From Planctomyces sp. SH-PL14 (GTDB lineage: Bacteria; Planctomycetota; Planctomycetia; Planctomycetales; Planctomycetaceae): 64,000 bases of DNA. The notes under the pieces are model-generated. The model saw only the letters and a list, made by a program, of their open reading frames with translations, did no database searches and had not been told where the DNA came from. The DNA lies in contig NZ_CP011270.1 in assembly GCF_001610835.1 (NCBI RefSeq), forward strand, positions 4,172,001 to 4,236,000, given 5' to 3'. Below, in pieces: positions 9,719 through 17,615 of this stretch (positions are counted from its first letter, which is position 1; each line of letters opens with the position of its first letter). The translations under genes and the position numbers were made by a program.

Positions 9719-10429
9719 TCAGCAGCCGGGGGGATCGAGTCGCTTCCGCAGCCGGCGCCACCCGTGGACGCACTGTTCCAGATCTTCGGCCGGCGGCTCC
9801 AGTGCCTCGCCGTCGGTTGTGCTGTCCAGGCTATGCCGCGCCAGGATCTGCTGGTCGTTGAAGTCTCCGAGTGTCTGCAGGAGAGGACGGAGGGGCTTGG
9901 TCTTCTCGCCCATCCACTCCAGGGCGAAGCGGTAATCCCTCAGCTTCCGCCGCAGCCGGTGAGCCGACTCCGGGCTCGGACTGTTTCGAAGCTTCTTGCC
10001 GGCGGAGCGAACCTTGCGGAACAGACCGCACGCCGCGGCGCGGGCAGACTCGAAGTTGAGTGGCGGGACCTCTTCCAGATCCCGGACGAGGCGCTCCACG
10101 GCGGGGGACTGTAGCCGGCGAACGAGAAGAGTTCGTTGTCTCTCGATCTCCGCAACGAGTCCGACGGGGGTGGCCGATCCGAGTTGTTCGTGGACGACGT
10201 CCAGATCGCGAACCGCTCCGACTTCGCGGCGAAGGTCACGGAGGCGGGTTCGGAATCCGGTGTGGTCGGCGAGGCGGAGCCAGACCATGAGTCGACCGAG
10301 GGCACCGCGGAGTTCGTGGAGGCGCTCGGGCGAGGCGTCGTCGGGAATCGTCTTGAGCCACTGAGCGAAGCGGATCCGCCAGAAGTCATTCCGCAGCAGC
10401 AACGGATGAGGAGCGCGAGGCGGGATCAT
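9719..10429 (-). CDS. CHAD domain protein
   Basis: CHAD (conserved histidine alpha-helical domain) proteins bind inorganic polyphosphate through basic residues. The 236-residue product is mostly helical, rich in Arg and His, and shows the two repeated core motifs: LHELRGALGRLMVWLRLAD near residue 38 and HRLRRKLRDYRFALEWMG near residue 165, plus LGDFNDQQ close to the end. No CYTH triphosphatase domain is fused or adjacent. It is convergent with the peptidase gene, with only 7 bp between the stops. ATG at 10429 is chosen; an in-frame upstream start at 10495 would enter the repeat copy beginning near 10468. Confidence 0.82.
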   Translation of the reverse strand: MIPPRAPHPLLLRNDFWRIRFAQWLKTIPDDASPERLHELRGALGRLMVWLRLADHTGFRTRLRDLRREVGAVRDLDVVHEQLGSATPVGLVAEIERQRTLLVRRLQSPAVERLVRDLEEVPPLNFESARAAACGLFRKVRSAGKKLRNSPSPESAHRLRRKLRDYRFALEWMGEKTKPLRPLLQTLGDFNDQQILARHSLDSTTDGEALEPPAEDLEQCVHGWRRLRKRLDPPGC

Positions 10430-10467
10430 CCCGGAATCTTCGCAGATCGTGCCGGCCCCTGTCACGT

Positions 10468-10777
10468 CGTTGCCGGCGCGGCGTCCATTGCTCAAACCCG
10501 ACGTGCCACGGCAGCCGGGGTCAAGGGGGTCTCACCCCCTTGCCGCCGGAGGCACTTCCATGAGGAACCGTGGTACGCAACGGACGACCGCTTTGTGGAA
10601 CCGGCGTTGAGGAATCCCCCCTCGCTCTGGAATCCCCGCGGGTTGGTGAGGGGGCATCCGGCACCGCGTCCGCGTTTGGACACGACCTCCTTCAGAAATC
10701 TCTCGACGGCCAGGCCTCCGGCGGGCAAGAGGGCGTTGCCCCCTTGCATCCCCCACCAGGGTGCCCCTGGACCCGGT
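10468..10777 (+). repeat. Structured intergenic repeat, family A, copy 1 (forward)
   Basis: Landmarks in order are TTGCCGGC near 10470, TCAAACCCGACGTGCCACGG, a left hairpin GGTCAAGGGGG-TCTCA-CCCCCTTGCC, the GGAGGC block, AACCGTGGTACGCAACGGACG, CTTTGTGGAACCGGCGTTGAGG, the inner hairpin around CGTCCGCGTTTGGACAC, and GACGGCCAGGCCTCCGGCGGGC. The right hairpin AGAGGGCGTTGCCCCCTTGC follows, and the copy ends with CCAGGGTGCCCCTGGACCCGG. No plausible protein is encoded. It occupies the divergent gap between the CHAD gene and the secreted nitrilase gene, so promoters of either could be in or beside it. Confidence 0.93.
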
Positions 10778-10842
10778 GATGACTCGCGGTGAGGGCCGGT
10801 TCCCCTTACCCTAATCAAGCGCTCGCTTCCCGGAGATCGGCC

Positions 10843-12165
10843 ATGCGGATTCTTATGATCGTGGCGGCGCTCTGCGCCGCAGTGTCAGGGCTACATGCAG
10901 GCGAAACCTCCGCCTGGTCCACCAAAGCCCCCCGCGACGAAATCGCCCCCAAGTTCGAGCGGACAACCGCTCCGGACGGCGGCGACATCCTCGTCATCCA
11001 GTCCCTCGACTCCCCCGGGACCCACGGCTGGTGGACCCGGACCGAACCAGTCACCGGCGGCCAGTACTACCGCATCCAGGCGTTCTACCGCGGCCTCGAA
11101 GGGGACGCCGCCCGCCGCTCCGTCTCGGTCAAACTCCACTGGCGAAACGACGCCGGCCAGAAAGTCCGCCAGGACGCCGACGTCGTCACCTCCGAACTCA
11201 AGAACTACACCCCCAGCGCCGAAGCCGAACACCCCCCCACCCTGGGAACCGTCGACGGCTGGACTGAGATCAGCGCCGTCTACCGCGCCCCCGCCCAGGC
11301 GACCCAGGCCATCATCGAGCTCCACACCCTCTGGTCGCCCAAGGCCCGCGTCGAGTGGAGCCGCATCTCGCTCGTGAAGAGCGACCCGCCAGCCTCTCGG
11401 AAAGTCCGGCTGGCCGCGGTCCACTTCATCCCCAGCGGCAAGACCGCCAAGGCGAACTGCGAACAGTTCGCCCCCCTGATCGCCGACGCCGCCCGGCAGA
11501 AGGCGGACCTCGTCGTCCTCGGTGAAGTCGTCAACGGCGTCGGAACCGGCCCTGCGGATCAGACCGCCGAACCGATCCCCGGACCGAGCACAGACTACTT
11601 CGGTGAACTCGCCCGCCAGCACAAGACCCACATCGTCGTCGGCCTCTTCGAGAAGGCCGGAACGATCGTCTACAACTCGGCGGTCCTGATCGGGCCCGAG
11701 GGAAAGATCCTCGGCACCTATCGCAAGGTGACGCTCCCGCGGGAGGAGATCGAGCAGGGTGTCACGCCGGGGACGGAGTATCCGGTCTTCGACACCGCGC
11801 TCGGCAAGGTCGGGATGATGGTCTGCTACGACGGCTTCTATCCGGAGCCCGCGCGGGAGCTCTCGGCCAACGGCGCGGAGATCATCGCCTGGCCGGTCTG
11901 GGGCTGTAACCCGCTCCTCGCCGCCGCCCGGGCCTGTGAGAACCACGTCTACGTCGTCAGCAGCACCTACACCGACCGCAAGAGTGACTGGATGGTCTCC
12001 GCCGTCTTCGACCACACCGGCCACCAGCTCGCGACTGCCGAGACCTTCGGGACCGTCGCCGTCGCGGAAGTCGACCTCAGCCGCCCGACGCGGTGGCCGA
12101 GCCTCGGCGAATTCCGCGCCATGATCCCCCGCCACCGGCCGCTGCCCGTCGCAACCGGAAAGTGA
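10843..12165 (+). CDS. Secreted carbon-nitrogen hydrolase (nitrilase superfamily) with N-terminal extension
   Basis: The 440-residue product starts with a signal peptide (MRILMIVAALCAAVSG, cleavage near residue 19). Residues 25-190 resemble a beta-sandwich of the carbohydrate-binding/CBM type (for example GTHGWWTRTEPV, WRNDAGQKVRQDA). The C-terminal half (about 200-435) is a nitrilase-superfamily domain with catalytic Glu228 (VVLGEVVN), Lys295 (YRKVTLPREE) and Cys328 (GMMVCYDGFYP). Such enzymes hydrolyse nitriles, amides or carbamoyl groups; the substrate is unknown. Secretion is unusual for this superfamily but common in planctomycete members with this architecture. ATG at 10843 is chosen because it directly begins the signal peptide. 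Confidence 0.87.
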   Translation: MRILMIVAALCAAVSGLHAGETSAWSTKAPRDEIAPKFERTTAPDGGDILVIQSLDSPGTHGWWTRTEPVTGGQYYRIQAFYRGLEGDAARRSVSVKLHWRNDAGQKVRQDADVVTSELKNYTPSAEAEHPPTLGTVDGWTEISAVYRAPAQATQAIIELHTLWSPKARVEWSRISLVKSDPPASRKVRLAAVHFIPSGKTAKANCEQFAPLIADAARQKADLVVLGEVVNGVGTGPADQTAEPIPGPSTDYFGELARQHKTHIVVGLFEKAGTIVYNSAVLIGPEGKILGTYRKVTLPREEIEQGVTPGTEYPVFDTALGKVGMMVCYDGFYPEPARELSANGAEIIAWPVWGCNPLLAAARACENHVYVVSSTYTDRKSDWMVSAVFDHTGHQLATAETFGTVAVAEVDLSRPTRWPSLGEFRAMIPRHRPLPVATGK

Positions 12166-12185
12166 ACCGTAAGCAGCAAAGCCTC

Positions 12186-12232
12186 TTATCTGTGTGCATC
12201 TGCGTTCATCTGTGGCCCTTTCTCTTCCTTCG
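12186..12232. repeat. CTGTGTGCATCTGCGTTCATCTGTGG-type short dispersed repeat (copy C1)
   Basis: The stretch contains ATCTGTGTGCATCTGCG followed by TTCATCTGTGGCCCTTTCTC. Closely similar sequence lies at 56052-56090 (same orientation) and, reverse complemented, at 19775-19812. It lies at the 3' side of the nitrilase gene, next to the 3' end of a convergent histidine kinase gene. Short repeats with this wording are widely seen in environmental bacterial genomes. Confidence 0.7.
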
Positions 12233-12259
12233 ATTCGACGATCGCGACACAAGAGCGAC

Positions 12260-13699
12260 TCAAGGAGCCTCCTTCGTTAGCCGGAGCTGAAACCGAGATC
12301 CGGGTCCGGACTTGGGCCGGCAATCGAGTTGTCCCCCCATCGCCTCCGCCATCCGGCGGGCGATCGGCAGCCCCAGTCCGGTTCCCGCTGCTCCCGTACG
12401 GCGGGCCTCCTCGGTGCGGACGAACGGCCGGAAGATCTCCTGCCGCTCGTCGTCCCGGACGCCGATCCCCTGGTCCTCGACGTCGATCGTGACCGAGGCG
12501 TCCTCGCCGGCGGCGCGAACAGTGACCGGCGTCCCCGGCTCGCTGTACTTGAAGGCGTTGCCGATCAGGTTGTCGACGATCTGCCGCACGTAGTCCGGCA
12601 CCGCCCGGCAACGAAGCCCGCCGGCCGGCGGAATGATCGTGAGGTCGGCCGAGCGGGGAGAGGACTGCCAGCGCGCTCCAGCGGCCGCGAGCTGTTCTCC
12701 CAGGTCGACCTCCTGAAGATCGGCTTCGGCATCGCCAGTCGGCCGCGCCAGGAACAGCATCGACTCAATGATCTTCGACAGGTCGGCCGCCTGATTCCGG
12801 ACCGTCTCGAGCGTCTCCGCGTACTCTTCGGCCGACCGCGGGCGGCGGAGGGCGACATCCGCGTGTCCCCGGAGGACGGTCACCGGTGTGCGGAGCTGAT
12901 GAGCCGCCTCCCCCGCGAACCGCCGCTGCCGCTCGTAGGCGTCATAGAGCTGATCGAGGACGCCGTTGAACGTCTCTGCCAGGTCCGCCAGCTCATCCCG
13001 TGACGGGCCGACCGGCAGCCGCAGGTCGGTCGCCAGGGCATTGGTCTTCATCGTTCTCGCCGCGGAGGCCATCAGGCCGACCGGCGCCAGGGCCTTCCGG
13101 GTGAACCAGCGCCCCGCCAGCGCGGCGCCGGTCCAGCAGAGGACCGGCGCGGTGACGAGCAGCATCGCCAGCCAGGCCAGCGAGCGATGCAGATCATCCG
13201 TTGCGCGGGCGACGGTCACGATCAGCTCCGAACGTTCGAGGGGATCACGCAGCTCGCGGGCCTTGGGATGCGGCGCGGCGAGTCGGTACTGCAGGAACCG
13301 CCAGCGGCCATCGGGCGAGAGCCGCTCGGTCCCACGCCAGTCCCGGGCGAACTTCAGGATCGACTCGCTGTCGGCGGGGACGACCGTCGTCGGCGCGGCG
13401 GGGACCAGATTCCGCGAGGCATCCATCCGATCGCCCGCTTCGTCGACGACGACCCACCGGACATCCTCGACGCCCGTCTCGACACCGAGCGTCACCGTAT
13501 GGTCGGACGGCTCCCACTTCACGTCGTCGTCCTCGACCTCGACCGCGGCCACGAGCGTGTTGAGCGAGGCCCGAAGCTGCTCATCGAACTGTCGGTCCAG
13601 GTAGGACTTCGCGGTGAGAAACAGCAGGACCGAATAGGTGGCCAACAGGACCGCCAGCGCGCCGAGGAAGAACGCCGAGACCCGCGAGACGAGCGTCAC
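12260..13699 (-). CDS. Sensor histidine kinase with HAMP domain
   Basis: The 479-residue kinase has one N-terminal membrane helix (about 5-28), a periplasmic sensor region (about 30-170) and a second helix (about 175-198). It continues with a HAMP linker, a phosphoacceptor domain with AAHQLRTPV (His267) and an HATPase domain (DNLIGNAFKYS, DVEDQGIGV, GTGLGLPI). It presumably phosphorylates the response regulator encoded just upstream. Its GTG start at 13699-13697 overlaps the TGA of the regulator (13698-13696), so the two are translationally coupled. The periplasmic ligand is unknown. Confidence 0.93.
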   Translation of the reverse strand: MTLVSRVSAFFLGALAVLLATYSVLLFLTAKSYLDRQFDEQLRASLNTLVAAVEVEDDDVKWEPSDHTVTLGVETGVEDVRWVVVDEAGDRMDASRNLVPAAPTTVVPADSESILKFARDWRGTERLSPDGRWRFLQYRLAAPHPKARELRDPLERSELIVTVARATDDLHRSLAWLAMLLVTAPVLCWTGAALAGRWFTRKALAPVGLMASAARTMKTNALATDLRLPVGPSRDELADLAETFNGVLDQLYDAYERQRRFAGEAAHQLRTPVTVLRGHADVALRRPRSAEEYAETLETVRNQAADLSKIIESMLFLARPTGDAEADLQEVDLGEQLAAAGARWQSSPRSADLTIIPPAGGLRCRAVPDYVRQIVDNLIGNAFKYSEPGTPVTVRAAGEDASVTIDVEDQGIGVRDDERQEIFRPFVRTEEARRTGAAGTGLGLPIARRMAEAMGGQLDCRPKSGPGSRFQLRLTKEAP

Positions 13700-14400
13700 G
13701 ATTCCCCGCCCTCCGCCTCGTCGGTTGCGGCCGCATCCAGGAGATAGCCCCGGCCCCGGCGGGTCTGGATCAGCCGCGGGCCCCAGGCTTCGAGCTTGCG
13801 GCGGATCTCCTTGATGTGGACTTCGAGGGTGTTCGAGAGCCCGTCGTAGTTCTCGTCCCACACGCTCTCGTAGATCCGGGTCCGCGACACGATCTTCCCG
13901 GCGTTCCGCATCAGGTACACGAGAAGTGAGAATTCCTTCGCGGTCAGGTCGATCGGATGCCCCGCGCGGGTCACCTTCTGCGTCGCGAGGTCGATCCGGA
14001 TGTCCTGGAAGGTCAGCGCCGCCTCTTCCATCTTGGCGGGCCGGCGGAGCAGGGCCCGGACGCGGGCGAGGAGTTCTTCAAACGAGAAGGGCTTGCAGAG
14101 GTAGTCGTCCGCGCCGGCGTCGAGGCCGGTGACGCGGTCATGGATGCTGTCGCGGGCGGTCAGGAACAGAACGGGGGTGGCGCGGTCCTCTTCGCGGAAT
14201 CGCCGCAGAACCTGGATGCCGTCTTCGCCGGGGAGCCACCAGTCGAGGAGGATGAGGTCCCACGGGCGGGACCGCAGCATCGCCGAGGCGGTCCGGCCGT
14301 CGGCGACGTGATCGACCGTGTAGCCCTCTTCCCGAAGGCCGCGGAGCAGGAAGTCGGCGATCCGCTGTTCATCCTCGACGACAAGCAGGTGGTGGCTCAC
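13696..14400 (-). CDS. OmpR/PhoB-family response regulator
   Basis: The 234-residue product has a receiver domain with VVEDEQR, phosphoacceptor Asp53 (LLDWWLPGEDG) and the Lys of LCKPFS (about 103). A winged-helix DNA-binding domain follows (DLTAKEFSLLVYL, SNTLEVHIKEIRRKLE, RGRGYLLD). It is the first gene of a two-gene operon with the kinase at 12260-13699. The sequence resembles regulators of the CopR/QseB/TctD type, which often respond to metals or envelope stress, but the signal cannot be read from the sequence. Confidence 0.94.
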   Translation of the reverse strand: MSHHLLVVEDEQRIADFLLRGLREEGYTVDHVADGRTASAMLRSRPWDLILLDWWLPGEDGIQVLRRFREEDRATPVLFLTARDSIHDRVTGLDAGADDYLCKPFSFEELLARVRALLRRPAKMEEAALTFQDIRIDLATQKVTRAGHPIDLTAKEFSLLVYLMRNAGKIVSRTRIYESVWDENYDGLSNTLEVHIKEIRRKLEAWGPRLIQTRRGRGYLLDAAATDEAEGGES

Positions 14401-14500
14401 TCAGGTCTCCTGTGACTCATGTCTCATTCTTCGAGGCGAAGCGGCGGGGCACAAGCGGTTGGCCGGTTCGTCTTCGGTCGATGGGGGACGACAGCCGGGC

Positions 14501-14626
14501 TCACGCGAACGTCCGGATGGCGAGGTCGGGCGTCCCGACCGTGCTGACGCACCACCGGACGATGACGACGACGAACGGGGCGAGCAGGATGGCGACGGCC
14601 GGCAGCCACAGGGCTCGTTCTTTCAT
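14501..14626 (-). CDS. Putative 41-residue single-span membrane peptide
   Basis: The short frame begins MKERALWLPAVAILLAPF and continues with a run of Val/Ile to about residue 23, followed by a short polar tail. This is the profile of a small inner-membrane peptide with one helix. It lies about 100 bp upstream of the two-component operon on the same strand. A purine-rich GAAGAG is 8-13 bases ahead of the ATG. Support is only the hydrophobic composition, position and a weak ribosome-binding site, so it may not be a gene. Confidence 0.4.
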   Translation of the reverse strand: MKERALWLPAVAILLAPFVVVIVRWCVSTVGTPDLAIRTFA

Positions 14627-14749
14627 GATGAGGCTCTTCAGGGCGGTCCGCGTTTCCAGGTCGCCAGTCAGTATCGAGGGGGGGCCTGAGACCTGACTGA
14701 AGCGAACCTGAAATCGGCTTTATCTTCGGCACGATGCCCGAAGCGTGTC

Positions 14750-15049
14750 CCCGCCGGCACGACTCCCATAGCTCAAACCCAATGTGCTACGGCCACTTGG
14801 GGTCAAGGGCCCAAAAAACAACACAGACCCCCTTGCCGCCGGAGGCGCTTCGATGAGGAACCGTGGTAAGCAACGGACGTCCCCTTTGTGAAACCCGCGG
14901 GTTGATGAGGGGGGCACCCGGCACGGTGTCCGCGCTTGGACACGTACTCCTTCAGACATCTCTCGACGGCCAGGCCTCCGGCGGGCAAAGGGCCAGAAAA
15001 ACAACACAGGCCCCTCTGCACTCCCCACCAGGGGATCCCTGGACCCGGT
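14750..15049 (+). repeat. Structured intergenic repeat, family A, copy 2 (forward; variant hairpin tips)
   Basis: Family landmarks are present: GCCGGCACG, TAGCTCAAACCCAATGTG, AACCGTGGTAAGCAACGG, inner hairpin GTGTCCGCGCTTGGACAC, GACGGCCAGGCCTCCGG, and the CTGGACCCGG end. Two differences stand out. The left hairpin tip is replaced by GGGCCC-AAAAAACAACACAG-ACCCCC, and the right tip by GGGCC-AGAAAAACAACACA-GGCCCC, so both ends of this copy carry the same A-rich motif. In addition about 40 bp around the usual GGCGTTGAGGACT block is missing. It lies in the divergent gap upstream of the hydrolase gene at 15164. Confidence 0.92.
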
Positions 15050-15163
15050 GAAACAGCAACAACGGGTCGTGTACGAGACGCTCCGAACCCTTTCGATCGC
15101 ACGTTTGTGAAGACTATGCTCCCCACGGCTTCAATCTCGTGAAATTCATCGAGAGGAAACGCA

Positions 15164-17488
15164 ATGCGTTTGGTCGTGTTGGCAGCGGCACTCGCCGGAC
15201 TCCTGGCCCCGGCTTCGAGTCCCGCTCAGGCCCCCACAGGAGACCTCCTCCCCGGAACGCAGAAACTCGAACTCGTCGAACCGCTCGACGTCGTCATGGT
15301 CCGCGGCATCGGCGTCTATGCCGAACGCGAGATCGCCGCCGCCCGCACCCGCCGCCCCACCCTCTGGAAACGGGACTACAGCTCCCAGGCCGCCTACGAA
15401 CAGAGCGTGAATCCCAACCGGCTCAGGTTCCGGGAGATCATCGGCGCCGTCGACGAACGGGTCGCCGGCGAACTCCAGATCTCCTTCAACCCTGCCCTCG
15501 GTACAAACAAGACCGACCCCATTGCCCTCCGCCGCGAAGTCCTCGAAGGAGTCGCGCTCGAAGGACTCGTCAGCGGGCAGGGACCCTCCCACGTGATCCT
15601 GGTCCCCGATGCCGACTGGGTTCCCGAGCAGATGTACAGCGTCGCCCCGGGCATCCCGCAGGGGCTGCAGCTCGCCCACCGCTTCCCCGGCGAGACCCAC
15701 ACGGTCTTCACGATGTCGGTCGTCGACCGCAAGGACACCTGGTCCGGGAACCCGGACATCCGCTACACGAACGAACCGCACCGCGAATACCTGTACCGCT
15801 CCGCCTTCGAGATGGGCCGGCACATCATCGGCTACGAGGTCCAGAAGATCCGCGGCCTCGTCGACGACCTCGACGCCGAGCGGCGGATGTCCAAGGAGCC
15901 CCTGCCCATCACGGTCTGGGGGATCGGCGAGGGAGGACTCCTGGCCCTCTATGCCGCCGCCCTCGATCCGCGGATCGACACCTGCGTCGTCTCCGGCTAC
16001 TTCCAGGAGCGGGACGCGGTCTGGAAAGAGCCGATCTACCGCAACGTCTGGCGGCTCCTGACGGAGTTCTCCGATGCCGACGTCGCCAGCCTGATCGCCC
16101 CCCGGCGGCTGATCATCGAAGCGTGCGCCGTCCCGCAGGTCGCCGGTCCCCCGGCCCCGCACGACGGCCGCGGGAAACAGGCGGCCCCCGGCGTCATCGT
16201 CAACGCACCGCTCGCCAGCGTCGAGCGGGAATTCGCCCGGGCCAGGGAGCACTACGACAAGCTCGGCGTTCCGGACAATATCGTCCTCGTCCGAACGGCC
16301 GACGGGGCCGAAGCCCCCGGTTCGCCCGAGCTCCGCGAACTGCTGGGAGCGACCGCCGACGTGCCACAGAAGGGGGCTGTCGATCCGGCCGGCGAAGAGC
16401 AGCGGATCCGGCCGCTGATCGAAGCCCGTCAGAAGCGGCAGATCGCGGAGATCGACCGCTTCACCCAGCGGCTCCTCAATCACAGCGACAAGGAGCGGGC
16501 CAAGCTGTGGGACAAGGTCGACCGCTCCTCACCCGAGGCATGGGCCAGGACCGTTGAGCCGTACCGGACGCTCGTCTATGAGGAAGTCATCGGCCGGATC
16601 CCGGACGCGCCTCTCGCGGCGAACCCGCGGAGCCGGAAGGTGATCGACGAGCCGACGCACGTCGGCTACGAGGTGGTCCTGGACCTCTTCCCGGACGTGA
16701 TCGCCGGCGGCATTCTCCTCCTGCCGAAGGATCTCAAGGAAGGGGAGAAGCGGCCCGTCGTCGTCTGCCAGCACGGCCTCGAAGGGGTGCCGATGGACAC
16801 GATCGCGACCGACCCCAAACATCCCGGCTACGGACCGTACAAGGGGTTCGCCACGCAGCTCGTGCGGCGCGGATTTGTCGTCTATGCCCCGCAGAATCCC
16901 TATCGCGGTCATGACGATTTCCGCGTCCTGCAGCGGAAGTCGAACGTCCTCGGCCGGAGCCTGTTCAGCTACATCATCCCGCAGCACCAGCAGACCCTGA
17001 CCTGGCTGGCGACGCTGCCCTATGTCGACAAGGACCGGATCGGCTTCTACGGCCTCTCCTACGGCGGGAAGACGGCGGTCCGCGTTCCGCCGATGCTGCC
17101 GCCGTCCAAGGACCGGGTCGGCTACGCCCTCTCGATCTGCTCGGCGGACTTCAACGAATGGGTCCGGAAGAACACGTCGACGGACGACCGGTACAGCTAT
17201 GTCTTCACGCCGGAGTACGAGATCTTCGAGTGGAACATGGGGCACCTCGCCAACTACGCCGAGCTGTCGAACCTCATGATCCCACGGCCGTTCATGGTCG
17301 AGCGGGGCCACAACGACGGCGTCGCCCCGGACGAATGGGTTGCCTGGGAGTTTTCGAAAGTCTTCCGGACGTACGACCAGATGGGGCTCGGCGACCGGGC
17401 GGAGATCGAAGTCTTCAACGGCCCCCACACGATCAACGGAAAGGGAACGTTCGAGTTCCTCGCCCGCCATCTGAAGTGGAAGCCCTGA
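15164..17488 (+). CDS. Secreted tandem alpha/beta-hydrolase (esterase/acyl-hydrolase-like)
   Basis: The 774-residue product has a signal peptide (MRLVVLAAALAGLLAP, cleavage after SPAQA). Two alpha/beta-hydrolase-like units are visible. The N-terminal one (about 40-400) has TVWGIGEGG at the position of a nucleophile elbow, with Glu256 where a Ser is expected, so it is probably not a classical serine hydrolase. The C-terminal one (about 480-770) has the oxyanion segment VVCQHGLEG, the nucleophile elbow GLSYGG (Ser632) and a late His (GPHTING, near 757), consistent with an active esterase of the acetyl-xylan-esterase/dienelactone-hydrolase type. Secretion suggests action on polysaccharide esters, but this is inferred. 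Confidence 0.82.
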   Translation: MRLVVLAAALAGLLAPASSPAQAPTGDLLPGTQKLELVEPLDVVMVRGIGVYAEREIAAARTRRPTLWKRDYSSQAAYEQSVNPNRLRFREIIGAVDERVAGELQISFNPALGTNKTDPIALRREVLEGVALEGLVSGQGPSHVILVPDADWVPEQMYSVAPGIPQGLQLAHRFPGETHTVFTMSVVDRKDTWSGNPDIRYTNEPHREYLYRSAFEMGRHIIGYEVQKIRGLVDDLDAERRMSKEPLPITVWGIGEGGLLALYAAALDPRIDTCVVSGYFQERDAVWKEPIYRNVWRLLTEFSDADVASLIAPRRLIIEACAVPQVAGPPAPHDGRGKQAAPGVIVNAPLASVEREFARAREHYDKLGVPDNIVLVRTADGAEAPGSPELRELLGATADVPQKGAVDPAGEEQRIRPLIEARQKRQIAEIDRFTQRLLNHSDKERAKLWDKVDRSSPEAWARTVEPYRTLVYEEVIGRIPDAPLAANPRSRKVIDEPTHVGYEVVLDLFPDVIAGGILLLPKDLKEGEKRPVVVCQHGLEGVPMDTIATDPKHPGYGPYKGFATQLVRRGFVVYAPQNPYRGHDDFRVLQRKSNVLGRSLFSYIIPQHQQTLTWLATLPYVDKDRIGFYGLSYGGKTAVRVPPMLPPSKDRVGYALSICSADFNEWVRKNTSTDDRYSYVFTPEYEIFEWNMGHLANYAELSNLMIPRPFMVERGHNDGVAPDEWVAWEFSKVFRTYDQMGLGDRAEIEVFNGPHTINGKGTFEFLARHLKWKP

Positions 17489-17523
17489 CCCACGTCTCCC
17501 TCGGGCGGGTCGCCATCGCGGGC

Positions 17524-17562
17524 CGGAAAAGAAAAACAGACCGGTCCCGGCGGGAACGGTCT
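17524..17562 (-). terminator. Intrinsic terminator downstream of the STAS gene
   Basis: Read on the minus strand, a hairpin AGACCG-TTCCCG-CC-GGGACC-GGTCT (stem of about 11 bp with one internal mismatch) is followed at once by GTTTTTCTTTTCC. This is a textbook rho-independent terminator 50 bp after the stop of the minus-strand STAS gene (stop at 17616). On the plus strand no T-run follows the hairpin, although convergent transcription from the hydrolase gene could still be affected. Confidence 0.85.
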
Positions 17563-17615
17563 GCGGGTGAATATCGATCGTGGGAGGGGGCGGTTCCGCC
17601 GGTCCTCCCGTCTGT

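Noticed and set aside
10468-10777. Family A repeats as tRNA-like or rRNA-derived elements
   Set aside because: No cloverleaf, T-loop or rRNA signature was found; the hairpins are simple GC stems.
10136-10792. An open frame across family A copy 1
   Set aside because: The repeat is open in several frames because of its GC content. The frames differ between copies and carry no conserved peptide, so no coding function is supported.
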